64,000 nt of DNA from Phytohabitans suffuscus (lineage in GTDB: Bacteria > Actinomycetota > Actinomycetes > Mycobacteriales > Micromonosporaceae), in contig NZ_AP022871.1 of NCBI RefSeq assembly GCF_011764565.1, positions 4,278,320 to 4,342,319 of the forward strand, read 5' to 3'. Position 1 is the first letter of the stretch. Every line of letters begins with the position of its first letter. Shown here piece after piece: positions 43,179 to 52,014 of the stretch. The position numbers were made by a program, and so were the translations under genes. The notes beneath the pieces are model-generated. The model was not told the origin of the DNA and did not search any database. It was given only the letters and a program-made list of their open reading frames with translations.

Positions 43179-44493
43179 GTGGCTTACCGTACAAGCGATC
43201 TTCGGTTAGGTCGTATCCGCGCATGAGGAGGACGGCCGCGCCGACCACCACCGCGGGAAGCACCGTGAAGCCGAGCAGCACGCCCAGCCGCGCCGTGCCG
43301 TCCTGCGCCGCCGCCTCGCCGCTGGCCGACGAGGCGTACCCGAAGATCTGCAGGACCACCGCGTAGATCCCGGGCCCGAGCGCCAGGCCGAGCGTCTCCC
43401 CGGCCGTCCACAGCCCGGTGAAGACGCCGGCCTGCCGGCGACCGGTGCGCGCGGTGTCGTACGCGATGCAGTCCGGCAGCATCGACATCGCGAAGACCTG
43501 CTCGCCGGCGTACCCGCAGCCGATCGCCGCGACCAGCAGGTAGACCGCGACGGGCGGCAGCACGGGCGCGGCCACCAGGGCGAGCGCGCCGGCCGCGAGG
43601 ATCAGCGAGGCCCACACGAACGCGCGGCGCTTGCCGACCCGCGCGCCCACCCGCCGCCACACCGGCATCACCAGCAGCGCCGGGCCCACGAAGCACGCGA
43701 AGAGCACGCTCGGCCCGTCGTCCGGCCGCTCGATCACGTGGTCGGCGAAGTACTTCACCCCGGCGAGCATCGTGCCGATCCCGGCGGCCTGCACCACGAA
43801 GCAGGCCAGCAGCAGCCGGAACGGGCGGTTGGCGCCGGCCACCCGCAGCTGGGCGCGCAGGCTCGGCTCGCTCTCCCGCGCCGGGCTGGCGGGGACGCCG
43901 CGGGTCCCCACGTACGCACCCACGGCCCCGACCACGATCAGCGCGCCGCAGAACAGGCCCATCCAGCGGTGGCCCGGGATGCCGTCGCCGCCGGCGCTCA
44001 CCACCAGCGGTGCGACCGCGCCGGAGACCAGGATCGCCAGCGCGAGGAAGGCGACCCGCCAGGTCATCAGCCGGGTCCGCTCGGCGTACCCGTCGGTGAT
44101 CTCCGCGGGCATCGCCACGTATGGCACCTGGAAGAACGCGTACGCCGTCGCCGTCGCCAGGAACGCCACCGCGACGTATGCCGCGGCGCCCGCGCCGGTC
44201 CCGGCGGGCGCCAGGAAGATCGCCGCGAAGAGCGCGGCAAGGGCGAGACCACCCCCGAGGAGGTACGGCCGCCGCCCGCCCCACGTGTCGGATATCCGTC
44301 CGGCGACGGGGTTGACGAGCACGTCCCACGCCTTGGGTACGAGCACCAGCAGCCCGGCCAATCCTGCCGCCACCCCCATCGTGTCGGTGAGGTAGGGAAG
44401 TAACAGCAGCCCCGGCACCGTGCCGAAGGTGCCGGTCGCCACCGAGCCCAACGCATACCCGGCGTGCACCCTGCGTGGCAGCGCGTCGCTCAT
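43147..44493 (-). CDS. MFS transporter, GPH (glycoside-pentoside-hexuronide) type
   Basis: 448 residues, about 12 membrane helices. The N-terminal part has GYALGSVATGTFGTVPGLLL and NPVAGRISDTWGGRRPYLLG, the MFS loop 2-3 motif, followed by VPYVAMPAEITDGYAERTRL, the GPH signature region. Na+ or H+ coupled sugar-type substrate import or export is plausible. Operonic with the downstream PLP enzyme, whose product or substrate it may carry. Divergent from the gamma-glutamyltransferase gene, 59 bp apart. Confidence 0.88.
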   Translation of the reverse strand: MSDALPRRVHAGYALGSVATGTFGTVPGLLLLPYLTDTMGVAAGLAGLLVLVPKAWDVLVNPVAGRISDTWGGRRPYLLGGGLALAALFAAIFLAPAGTGAGAAAYVAVAFLATATAYAFFQVPYVAMPAEITDGYAERTRLMTWRVAFLALAILVSGAVAPLVVSAGGDGIPGHRWMGLFCGALIVVGAVGAYVGTRGVPASPARESEPSLRAQLRVAGANRPFRLLLACFVVQAAGIGTMLAGVKYFADHVIERPDDGPSVLFACFVGPALLVMPVWRRVGARVGKRRAFVWASLILAAGALALVAAPVLPPVAVYLLVAAIGCGYAGEQVFAMSMLPDCIAYDTARTGRRQAGVFTGLWTAGETLGLALGPGIYAVVLQIFGYASSASGEAAAQDGTARLGVLLGFTVLPAVVVGAAVLLMRGYDLTEDRLYGKPHVVAEGRPAG

Positions 44494-44539
44494 GGGCGCG
44501 GATGTTATCCATCTGCACGCACACCGCGGAAGTTGGTTC

Positions 44540-44545
44540 TACGCT
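44540..44545 (+). promoter_or_regulatory. Putative -10 hexamer TACGCT (leaderless gene)
   Basis: TACGCT, 7 nt before the GTG at 44553. Confidence 0.55.
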
Positions 44546-44552
44546 GCGGCGC

Positions 44553-46006
44553 GTGACTATTGGTGTCCCGACGGCGACTCAGGTCGCCACGCCGCTCCGA
44601 GAGGGGGCGATGCGCGTGCCCGCCGGCGTAGCCGCAGGTCATCCGGCCACGGCCGAGGTCGGGCTGCGCATCCTCGCCGCGGGTGGCTCGGCGGCCGACG
44701 CCGCGGTGGCGGCGGTGCTCGCCACTACGACGAGCGAGAGCATCCTGACCGGGATCGGGGCGGCGGCTTCGCCACCTACTACGACGCGTCGACACAGACC
44801 GTGACATGTCTGGACTTCTTCTGCTCGGTGCCGGGGCTGGACGGGGACACCGTCCCGGGGCCGATGGTGCCGATCGAGGTGTACTTCGGCGGCGTGCCGC
44901 AGACGTACTCCATCGGCGGCGCGAGCGTCGGCGTGCCCGGGGTGCCGGCCGGCTGCGGCGAGGTGCACCGGCGCTGGGGCCGCCTGCCCTGGCAGCGCGT
45001 CGTGGAGCCGGCGATCACGCTGGCCAGCAGCGGAGTCGTACTGCCCGCGGCGCAGGCCCGGACGCTGGTGTCGGTGGCGCCCGCCCTGCTGCCCGGCGAG
45101 GGCGCAGCCATCTACGCGCCCCTGGGCGAGCTGCTCCAGGGCGGCGAGCTGCTGCACCACCCCGGCCTCGACCGCGCGCTCGGCATCCTCGCCGACGAGG
45201 GGCCGGCGACGTTCTACACGGGCCAGCTCGGCAGCCTGATGGTCGACACCGTACGGGCGGACGGCGGCGCGCTCGGCCCGGCGGACCTGGCCGCTTACCA
45301 GGTGCTGGAGCTTGAGGTGGGGCACGCGCTGGTCGGCGGCTGCCACGTGTACGCCCGGCACGACCTCAACGGCACCATCGACACCCTGGCCGCCCTCCCC
45401 GCGGACCTGGCCACGATGTCCCGCCCGTCGCGCGCCGTGGCCGTGGCCGACGCGCTGCGCACCCGGGGCCGCCAGCGCCTCGGCGACACCACCAACATCT
45501 CCGTGGTCGACCACGAGGGCGACGCCTGTGTGATCACCACCACGCTCGGCATCGGCGCCGGCCTGTGGCTGCCGGGCCTGGGCATCAACCTCAACTCGAT
45601 GCTCGGCGAGGGCGAGCTGATCACCCCCGACCTGGCGCCGGGCGGCCGCGTGCAGTCCATGATGTGCCCGCTCGTGGTGGTCGACGACCGCGGCGAGCTG
45701 GTCGTGGCGGCCGGCTCCGCGGGCGCCTCACGGATCCGCACCGCACTCGTCGACACCCTGCTCGGCGTGCTCGTCGACGGCCTCGACATGCCGAGCGCGA
45801 TCGCCCGCCCGCGCTTCCACGTCGTCGACGACACCGTGCACGCCGAGCGCGGCTACCCCGAGGACGAGCTGGAAGCCCTGTCGGCGGCCGGCTACGCCGT
45901 CAACCGGTGGCCGAACAAGGACCACTACTTCGGCGGCGTGAGCGCGGTCGGCGTCGCCGGCGCCGCGGGCGACCCTCGCCGCGGCGGGGTGGGCGCAATC
46001 GCCTAG
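44553..46006 (+). CDS. Gamma-glutamyltransferase family protein (frame break)
   Basis: 484 residues if joined. From GTG 44553 the first frame gives VTIGVPTATQVATPLREGAM, then GHPATAEVGLRILAAGGSAA and DAAVAAVLA, the Ntn-hydrolase large-subunit opening. It breaks after LTGIG. The next frame resumes GGGFATYYDASTQTVTCLDF. One extra G at the run 44757-44760 makes IGGGGFATYY and the length divisible by three. The autocleavage/nucleophile Thr is in GDTTNISVVDHEGDAC, and the small subunit follows (NSMLGEGELITPDLAPGGRV). It transfers or hydrolyses gamma-glutamyl groups; no signal peptide is seen, so it may be cytoplasmic. Last codons overlap the convergent alkyltransferase-like gene by 4 bp. Confidence 0.82.
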
Positions 46007-46308
46007 TCCGGGGACCAGGCGGCCTTCTTCATGTCGACGCGGCCGTTGCGCATCGGGGTGGCTTCGCCGATCAGGCGGGCCATCGCTTCCAGCTCGTGGC
46101 CGGGGACCACCCGGCCGGCGTTGTTGACGACGCGGTGCCAGGGGACCGGGCCGCCGTACCGGGCCATGATCGAGCCGACCAGGCGGGCGGAGGAGCGGCC
46201 GGAGCGGTCGGCCAGGTAGTCGGCGACCGCCCCGTACGACATCACCCGCCCCGGTGGTATCCGCTCGACGAGGGCCAGCACCTCCTCGACGTACTCCTCC
46301 GGGCTCAC
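46003..46308 (-). CDS. Alkyltransferase-like (ATL) protein, MGMT family without the active-site Cys
   Basis: 101 residues. Matches the DNA-binding core of O6-alkylguanine transferases: VLALVERIPPGRVMSYGAVA, then ARLVGSIMARYGGP and VPWHRVVNNAGRVVPG. The alkyl-acceptor PCHRV is PWHRV here, Trp replacing Cys. ATL proteins bind O6-alkylguanine, flip it and hand it to nucleotide excision repair. The Arg finger (ARLVGSIM) is kept. It shares a 69-bp gap with divergent proB. Confidence 0.93.
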   Translation of the reverse strand: MSPEEYVEEVLALVERIPPGRVMSYGAVADYLADRSGRSSARLVGSIMARYGGPVPWHRVVNNAGRVVPGHELEAMARLIGEATPMRNGRVDMKKAAWSPD

Positions 46309-46377
46309 GCGTACTCCAACGAGGTCACGGCTGACCTCCTCCGGGTCACGGCTATACAGCCTATGCAGAATGGTTGG

Positions 46378-47487
46378 GTGCGCGAAGCAGTAACCTCAGC
46401 ACGGCGGGTCGTCGTCAAGATCGGCTCGTCGTCGCTGACGACAGCCACGGGTGGCCTGGACACCGCGCGCGTCGACGCCCTCGCCGACGTGCTGGCCAGG
46501 CTCTGCGGCGAGGGCCGCGAGGTCGTGCTCGTCTCCTCGGGCGCGATCGCCGCCGGCCTCGCACCGCTCGGCATCCCCCGCCGACCGCGTGACCTGGCCA
46601 CCCAGCAGGCGGCGGCCAGCGTGGGGCAGGGGCTGCTCATCGGGCGCTACGCGGCCAGCCTCGACCGGCACGGCCTCATCGTCGGCCAGGTGCTGCTGAC
46701 CGTCGACGACGTCACCCGGCGCGTGCACTACCGCAACGCGTACCGCACGCTGCGCAAGCTCCTCGACATGCGGGCCGTCCCGATCGTCAACGAAAACGAC
46801 ACGGTCGCCACCGAGGAGATCCGCTTCGGTGACAACGACCGGCTGGCCGCGCTCGTCGCCGCCCTGGTCCACGCCGACCTGCTCGTGCTGCTGACCGACG
46901 TCGACGCGCTCTACACCGGCGATCCGGCGCGGTCGGACACCCGCAGGATCACCGAGGTACACGGCGAGGCCGACCTGGAGGGCATCACGCTCGGCCGGCC
47001 CGGCAAGGCCGGCGTCGGCACCGGCGGCATGATCACCAAGGTCGAGGCCGCGCGCATCGCCACCGGCTTCGGCATCCCGGTGGTCCTGACCGCCGCCCCG
47101 CTCGCCCCCGCCGCACTGGCCGGCGACGAGGTGGGCACGCTCTTCCATCCGGTACACCAGCGGCCGACCGCCCGCCTCTTCTGGCTGGCCCACGCCACCT
47201 CGCCGCGCGGCCGGCTGCACCTCGACCCCGGCGCGGTGCAGGCGGTGGTGGCCCGGCGCAAGTCGCTGCTGCCCGCCGGCATCACCGCGGTCGACGGCGC
47301 GTTCACGGCGGGCGACCCGGTCGACCTGGTCGACTCGTCGGGCGCGCCGGTCGCCCGGGGCCTGGTCAACTACGACGCGGTCGAGCTTCCGTCGCTGCTC
47401 GGTCGCTCCACTGTGGAGCTTGCCGCGGCGCTCGGCCCGGCGTACGAACGTGAAGTGGTCCACCGCGACGATCTGGTGCTCCTGTAG
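46378..47487 (+). CDS. proB: Glutamate 5-kinase (ProB)
   Basis: 369 residues from GTG 46378. Amino-acid kinase domain: VVVKIGSSSLTTATGGLDTA, VVLVSSGAIAAGL, VNENDTVATEEIRFGDNDRL, LLTDVDALYTGDPA and GTGGMITKVEAA. A C-terminal PUA domain is at about 275-360 (GRLHLDPGAVQAVVARRKSL). It phosphorylates glutamate in the first step of proline synthesis. An ATG lies 15 bases upstream (46363), but the family begins MREAV-like, so I chose GTG. TATACA at 46353 and TATGCA at 46362 are possible -10 boxes. ProA follows 16 bp later. Confidence 0.95.
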   Translation: MREAVTSARRVVVKIGSSSLTTATGGLDTARVDALADVLARLCGEGREVVLVSSGAIAAGLAPLGIPRRPRDLATQQAAASVGQGLLIGRYAASLDRHGLIVGQVLLTVDDVTRRVHYRNAYRTLRKLLDMRAVPIVNENDTVATEEIRFGDNDRLAALVAALVHADLLVLLTDVDALYTGDPARSDTRRITEVHGEADLEGITLGRPGKAGVGTGGMITKVEAARIATGFGIPVVLTAAPLAPAALAGDEVGTLFHPVHQRPTARLFWLAHATSPRGRLHLDPGAVQAVVARRKSLLPAGITAVDGAFTAGDPVDLVDSSGAPVARGLVNYDAVELPSLLGRSTVELAAALGPAYEREVVHRDDLVLL

Positions 47488-47503
47488 AGAGTTGGGACTT
47501 GAG

Positions 47504-48748
47504 ATGAGCGTCAACGAGCAGGCACAGCGGGCCCGCGAGGCGGCCACCGCACTGGGCACCGCCACCCGCGCCACCAAGGACGCGGCGCTGCTGGCGATGG
47601 CCGACGCGCTGCTGGCCCGTACCCCGGAGATCCTGACCGGCAACGCCGCGGACGTGGCGGCCGCGCGCGAAGGTGGCCTGACCGCGGCCATGATCGATCG
47701 TCTCTCCCTCACCGAGGGTCGGGTCGAGGCGATGGCCGAGGCGCTGCGCCAGATGGCCGCCCTGCCCGACCCGGTCGGCGAGGTCGTGCGCGGCTCCACC
47801 CTCCCCAACGGCCTTGAGCTGCGGCAGATCCGCGTGCCGTTCGGCGTGGTCGGCATCGTCTACGAGGGCCGCCCCAACGTCACGGTCGACGCCGCCGGCA
47901 TCTGCCTCAAGTCGGGCAACGCCGCGCTGCTGCGCGGCTCCTCGTCGGCCGCCCACTCCAACGCCGCGCTGACCGCCGTGCTCCGCGACGCCGTCGAGAC
48001 CGCCGGCCTCCCGGCCGACGCGGTGCAGCTGCTCGACTCCACCACCCGCGACTCGGTCAAGGAGCTGATGCGCGCCCGGGGCCTCGTCGACGTCCTCATC
48101 CCCCGCGGTGGCGCATCCCTGATCAAGGCGGTGGTCGAGGAGTCGACCGTGCCCGTCATCGAGACCGGCGTGGGCAACTGCCACGTGTACGTGGACGCGG
48201 CCGCCGACCTCGACAAGGCCCTCGCCATCGTCATGAACAGCAAGACCCAGCGACTGTCCACATGCAACACCGCCGAGTCGCTGCTGGTGCACGAGGCCGT
48301 GGCGGACGCGTTCCTGCCGCGCGTGCTGGCCGCCTTCGCCGAGGCCGGCGTCACCGTGCACGGCGACCCGGGCGTGGCCGCCTACTCGTCATCGGTGGTG
48401 CCGGCGACCGAGGAGGACTTCGCCGCCGAGTACCTCTCCGCGGACATCTCGGCCGCCGTCGTCGGCTCGCTGCGGGAGGCGGTCCGGCACATCCGCCGGT
48501 ACGGCACCCAGCACACCGAGGCGATCGTCACCGAGTCGGTCGCGGCCTCCCGCGAGTTCGTGGCCCACGTCGACGCGGCCGCCGTGATGGTCAACGCCTC
48601 GACCCGCTTCACCGACGGCGGCGAGTTCGGCTTCGGCGCCGAGATCGGCATCTCGACCCAGAAGCTCCACGCCCGCGGCCCCATGGGCCTGCCCGAGCTG
48701 ACCTCCACCAAGTACGTGGTTACCGGCGACGCCCACCTCCGCCTCTAG
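47504..48748 (+). CDS. proA: Glutamate-5-semialdehyde dehydrogenase (ProA)
   Basis: 414 residues. LRQIRVPFGVVGIVYEGRPN, DAAGICLKSGNAALLRG, LIPRGGASLIKAVV, NSKTQRLSTCNTAESLLVHE (catalytic Cys), FGFGAEIGISTQKLHARGPM and ELTSTKYVV. Reduces gamma-glutamyl phosphate with NADPH to glutamate-5-semialdehyde. Operon with proB (short 16-bp gap). A partial family A repeat follows the gene. Confidence 0.97.
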   Translation: MSVNEQAQRAREAATALGTATRATKDAALLAMADALLARTPEILTGNAADVAAAREGGLTAAMIDRLSLTEGRVEAMAEALRQMAALPDPVGEVVRGSTLPNGLELRQIRVPFGVVGIVYEGRPNVTVDAAGICLKSGNAALLRGSSSAAHSNAALTAVLRDAVETAGLPADAVQLLDSTTRDSVKELMRARGLVDVLIPRGGASLIKAVVEESTVPVIETGVGNCHVYVDAAADLDKALAIVMNSKTQRLSTCNTAESLLVHEAVADAFLPRVLAAFAEAGVTVHGDPGVAAYSSSVVPATEEDFAAEYLSADISAAVVGSLREAVRHIRRYGTQHTEAIVTESVAASREFVAHVDAAAVMVNASTRFTDGGEFGFGAEIGISTQKLHARGPMGLPELTSTKYVVTGDAHLRL

Positions 48749-48810
48749 GGAGGTCACGGCACCAGGGGCGACTTCGGCCTCCACGGTCCAAAGAGGATCA
48801 AACCCGGCGA

Positions 48811-48844
48811 GATCAGCGCTGCCGCGGTGTCCGCGGTGGTCCGG
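48811..48844 (-). repeat. Dispersed repeat family A, copy 4 (partial, inverted)
   Basis: Forward GATCAGCGCTGCCGCGGTGT then CCGCGGTGGTCCGG matches the inner part of the other copies in reverse complement, and the upstream ATCAAACCCGGCGA corresponds to their tail. In the 229-bp space between proA and the DUF2252 gene. Confidence 0.65.
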
Positions 48845-48963
48845 CCGTATCCCCGGGCTGTCGCGGGATTTCCCTTGATCGAAGCGGGTCGGGCCGGGCG
48901 AGCGCGCTGGCGAGCCGCCGGGCCCGCCAGCCGAGGCGACGCGTGGGGCTGGCGGGGCGGGTC

Positions 48964-48969
48964 TAGCCT
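48964..48969 (+). promoter_or_regulatory. Putative -10 hexamer TAGCCT (leaderless gene)
   Basis: TAGCCT, 8 nt before the ATG at 48978. Confidence 0.5.
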
Positions 48970-48977
48970 GCGGATCT

Positions 48978-50288
48978 ATGAGCAGTGATCAGCGCCCGGC
49001 CAGGATCGTCGACGTGCTTCTGGCGGAGTTCGGCGAGCTTATGGCGTTGGACCCGGCGGCGTTCCGGCGAAAGTTCCGGAAGATGGCCGCCTCCCCGTTC
49101 GCGTTCTACCGGGGGAGCGCGGCCCTCTTCTACGCGGACCTGACCGGCGACTTCGCCGAGCAGCGGTTTCTCGACGAGTGGACCAGCCGGGTGTGGATAC
49201 ACGGTGACCTGCACGCGGAAAACTTCGGCACCTACATGAACTCGTCCGGGCAGCTCGTCTTCAACGTCAACGACTTCGACGAGGCGTACGTCGGGCCGTT
49301 CTCGTGGGACCTCAAGCGTTTCTCGGCGAGCGTGGCGCTCATCGGGTACGCCAAGGCGCTCTCCGACGAGGTGATCGGCGACCTGGTGACGCGGTTCGCC
49401 AGTGCGTACCTCACCGAGCTGCGGGCGATCGCCGCCGGTGGTGACGACGCGATCGGCTCGATCACGCTGGAGAACGCCGACGGCGTGCTGCGCACCGTGC
49501 TGCAGCAGGCGCGGCTCAACACGCGGGTCGACCTGCTCAAGGAGCAGACGACGATCGACAACTACGAGCGGCGGTTCTCGCTCGGCGACGGCGTGTACGA
49601 GATCGACGCCGGGACGCGGGCGACGGTGGTGGCCGCGTTCGAGCGGTACCTCGCCACGCTGCCCGAGACCACCGCCGCGCTGCGGCCGGTCGCCACGCAC
49701 ATCAAGGACGTGGTGCTGCGCAAGGGCGTGGGCATCGGGTCGGCCGGGCTGCCGTCGTACAACCTGCTGCTGGAGGGGCACACCCAGGCGCTGGAGAACG
49801 ACGTCGTCATCTACATGAAGCAGGCCCAGGTGCCGGCCGTCGCCCGCCACATCACCGACGAGAAGGTGCGCGGCTACTTCAGGCACCAGGGGCACCGCAC
49901 GGCGGAGTCGCAGCGGGCGCTCCAGGCGCACGCCGACCCGTGGCTGGGCTTCACCGAGCTGCGGGGGGTGGGCCAGCTGGTCGCGGAGGTGTCGCCGTAC
50001 GCCGCGGACCTGGACTGGGCCGACGTGAACGAGCCCGACGAGCTGGCCGGCGTGATGGCCGACCTCGGCCGCGCGGTGGCCCGCATGCACTCGGTCGCCG
50101 ACGACGAGTCCAGCCACGACCTGGTCGACTTTTCGACCGAGGAGGCGATCGTCGCGGCGGTCGACCGCGACCCCGAGGGGTTCGTCGGGCACCTTGTCGA
50201 CTTCGCCCACGAGTACGGCATCCGGGCCCGCGAGGACCACCAGATCTTCGTGGACCTCTTCCGCAACGGGAAGCTACCCGGCCTCTGA
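48978..50288 (+). CDS. DUF2252 family protein (kinase-fold)
   Basis: 436 residues. Aminoglycoside-phosphotransferase-like signatures: FAFYRGSAALFYADL, VWIHGDLHAENFGTY (catalytic HGDLHxxN loop) and NVNDFDEAYVGPFSWDLKRF (metal-binding DFD). Conserved late segments RGVGQLVAEVSPYAADLDWA and VARMHSVADD. DUF2252 has no demonstrated substrate. Its last codons overlap the convergent TetR gene by 15 bp. Confidence 0.87.
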   Translation: MSSDQRPARIVDVLLAEFGELMALDPAAFRRKFRKMAASPFAFYRGSAALFYADLTGDFAEQRFLDEWTSRVWIHGDLHAENFGTYMNSSGQLVFNVNDFDEAYVGPFSWDLKRFSASVALIGYAKALSDEVIGDLVTRFASAYLTELRAIAAGGDDAIGSITLENADGVLRTVLQQARLNTRVDLLKEQTTIDNYERRFSLGDGVYEIDAGTRATVVAAFERYLATLPETTAALRPVATHIKDVVLRKGVGIGSAGLPSYNLLLEGHTQALENDVVIYMKQAQVPAVARHITDEKVRGYFRHQGHRTAESQRALQAHADPWLGFTELRGVGQLVAEVSPYAADLDWADVNEPDELAGVMADLGRAVARMHSVADDESSHDLVDFSTEEAIVAAVDRDPEGFVGHLVDFAHEYGIRAREDHQIFVDLFRNGKLPGL

Positions 50289-50954
50289 CCCGGCGGCCTC
50301 CGCGATCAACGATTCGACCTCGGCCTCGAAAAGGAGGCCGGGGTCGAAGCCCATCTGGGTGAAATGCCCTTCCACCTCCAGGCTGACCACGCCGTGCATG
50401 CGGGTCCAGCCGGTCACGCCGAGCCGTAGCACCGGCCCGGACCAGGGGTGATCCGGGTCGCGGTCGGCCAGGCCCGCCTCGAACTGCCCCTCCAGCGCCG
50501 CCGCCCGCGAGTCCGGGCCGAGCGCCGCGATCGGCCCGAGGAACGCGCTCAGCGTGCGGGTCGCAGCCCTGGTCGTGTGCGCCGGCGCCTCGTACCCGGG
50601 GACCGGCGTGCCGAACAGCAGCAGGTACCGGTGCGGCTGGGCGAGTGCCCACTCCCGGTACGCCCGGGTGAGCGCCCGGATCCGGTCGGCCGGCGCCGCT
50701 CCCGCCGCGGCCTCGCCCGCCGCCTCCACCGCGTCCGCAAGATCGTGGTACCCGTCGCTGATCAGCTCGGTGAGCAGCTCGTCGCGCCCGGCGAAGTACC
50801 GGTAGAGGGCCGGCCCGCTCATCCCGAGCTCCTTGCCGATCGCGTTCAGCGACAGCGACTGCGGGCCGGCCGCGGCGATCTGCCGGAGGGCCGCCGCCTT
50901 CGCCTCCTCGCGGGTCTGTGCCCGAAGTCTCTCCCGGCGGGTTGCCATTTCCAT
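50274..50954 (-). CDS. TetR family regulator (WHG C-terminal domain)
   Basis: 226 residues. HTH at about 10-55: TREEAKAAALRQIAAAGPQS, LSLNAIGKELGMSGPALYRY, FAGRDELLTELI. The C-terminal TetR_C domain (AYREWALAQPHRYLLLFGTP) fits the WHG family. It is divergent from the quinone-oxidoreductase gene, with a palindrome in the gap, so it most likely represses itself and that gene. Second possible ATG at 50948. Confidence 0.92.
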   Translation of the reverse strand: MEMATRRERLRAQTREEAKAAALRQIAAAGPQSLSLNAIGKELGMSGPALYRYFAGRDELLTELISDGYHDLADAVEAAGEAAAGAAPADRIRALTRAYREWALAQPHRYLLLFGTPVPGYEAPAHTTRAATRTLSAFLGPIAALGPDSRAAALEGQFEAGLADRDPDHPWSGPVLRLGVTGWTRMHGVVSLEVEGHFTQMGFDPGLLFEAEVESLIAEAAGSEAG

Positions 50955-50973
50955 GCGTGACAGTCTAACCTGA

Positions 50974-50988
50974 GTTAGAGCTTCTAAC
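50974..50988. promoter_or_regulatory. Putative TetR operator
   Basis: GTTAGAGCTTCTAAC, 6-bp arms and a 3-bp centre, overlapped by a second CTAAC ... GTTAG pair starting at 50965. It sits between the divergent TetR and oxidoreductase starts. Confidence 0.6.
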
Positions 50989-51027
50989 TAACACAAGAGC
51001 CTCTAAGGAAGGAGAGATGATCTAGCC

Positions 51028-52014
51028 ATGAAGACGACCCAGGTGGTCATGCCCCACGCCGGCGGTCCCGAGGTGCTGGAGTTTCAGCAGCGCGACCTGC
51101 CCGAGCCCGGCCCCGGCCAGGTGCGGCTCAAGGTGGAGGCGACCGGCGTCGCGTTCGCCGAGGTGCAGATGCTGCGCGGGCGCTACTACGCCCAGCCGAA
51201 GTTTCCGTTCGTCCCCGGCTACGACCTGGTCGGCGAGGTCGAGGCGGCCGGGCCGGGCGTGGCGGTGGGCGGGCGCGTCGCCGCCATGACCCGCACCGGC
51301 GCGTGGGCCGAGCGCCTCGTGGTGCCCGCCGCGCACCTGGTGCCGGTCCCCGACGACCTGGACGCCGGCGAGGTGGTCGCCCTGATCACGAATGGCGTGA
51401 CGGCGTACCAGATGATCCACCGCGTGGCCAAGGTGGCCGCGGGCCAGACGGTGCTCGTGCACGGCGCGGCCGGCGGCGTCGGCACGCTGCTGGTGCGGCT
51501 CGCCCTGCGGGCCGGCGCACGGGTGATCGGCACCGCCTCGCCGGGCAAGCACGACCAGGTGCGCGAGCTGGGCGCCATCCCGCTCGACTACCGTGACCCG
51601 CTGCTGGTCGAGCGGGTGCGCCAGCACGCGCCCGGTGGGGTGGCGGCGGTCTTCGACCACGCCGGCGGTCCCGGCCTCAAGCGGTCGTGGGCGATGCTCG
51701 GCCGCGGCGGCATCCTGATCGTGTACGGCAGCGCGGCGACCGTCGACGACAAGGGCTGGCGGCTGGCGCCGTACGCGAGCGCGTTGGGCCGCCTGCTGTG
51801 GTGGTCACTGCTGCCCAATGGCCGCCGCGGCCGGCTCTACGGGATCAGCCACCGCGGCCACTTCGACGAGGATCTCGCCACGGTCATCGACCTGCTGCGC
51901 AAGGGCGAGATCCAGCCGCGGGTGGCTGCCCGGCTGCCGCTGGCGAAGGCGCCCGAGGCGCTGCGGATGCTCGATGACCGCGCGGTGGTCGGCAAGATCG
52001 TTCTAGAACCCTAG
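51028..52014 (+). CDS. Zinc-free quinone oxidoreductase-like MDR protein
   Basis: 328 residues. GroES-like N-terminus (VVMPHAGGPEVLEFQQRDLP, FPFVPGYDLVGEVEAAGPGV) and a Rossmann domain with VLVHGAAGGVGTLLVRLALR. No catalytic or structural zinc cysteines. Reduces quinones or enones with NADPH in this family; the substrate is unknown. A GGAAGGAGAG site lies about 10-18 nt upstream. Probably controlled by the divergent TetR protein. Confidence 0.9.
   Translation: MKTTQVVMPHAGGPEVLEFQQRDLPEPGPGQVRLKVEATGVAFAEVQMLRGRYYAQPKFPFVPGYDLVGEVEAAGPGVAVGGRVAAMTRTGAWAERLVVPAAHLVPVPDDLDAGEVVALITNGVTAYQMIHRVAKVAAGQTVLVHGAAGGVGTLLVRLALRAGARVIGTASPGKHDQVRELGAIPLDYRDPLLVERVRQHAPGGVAAVFDHAGGPGLKRSWAMLGRGGILIVYGSAATVDDKGWRLAPYASALGRLLWWSLLPNGRRGRLYGISHRGHFDEDLATVIDLLRKGEIQPRVAARLPLAKAPEALRMLDDRAVVGKIVLEP

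Noticed and set aside
44553..46006. Programmed frameshifting in the split genes
   Set aside because: The sites share only a short C/G run, with no slippery heptamer or downstream structure in common, and they occur in unrelated genes. Base under-calling explains all of them.
46003..46308. Active O6-methylguanine methyltransferase
   Set aside because: The acceptor cysteine is replaced by tryptophan (PWHRV).
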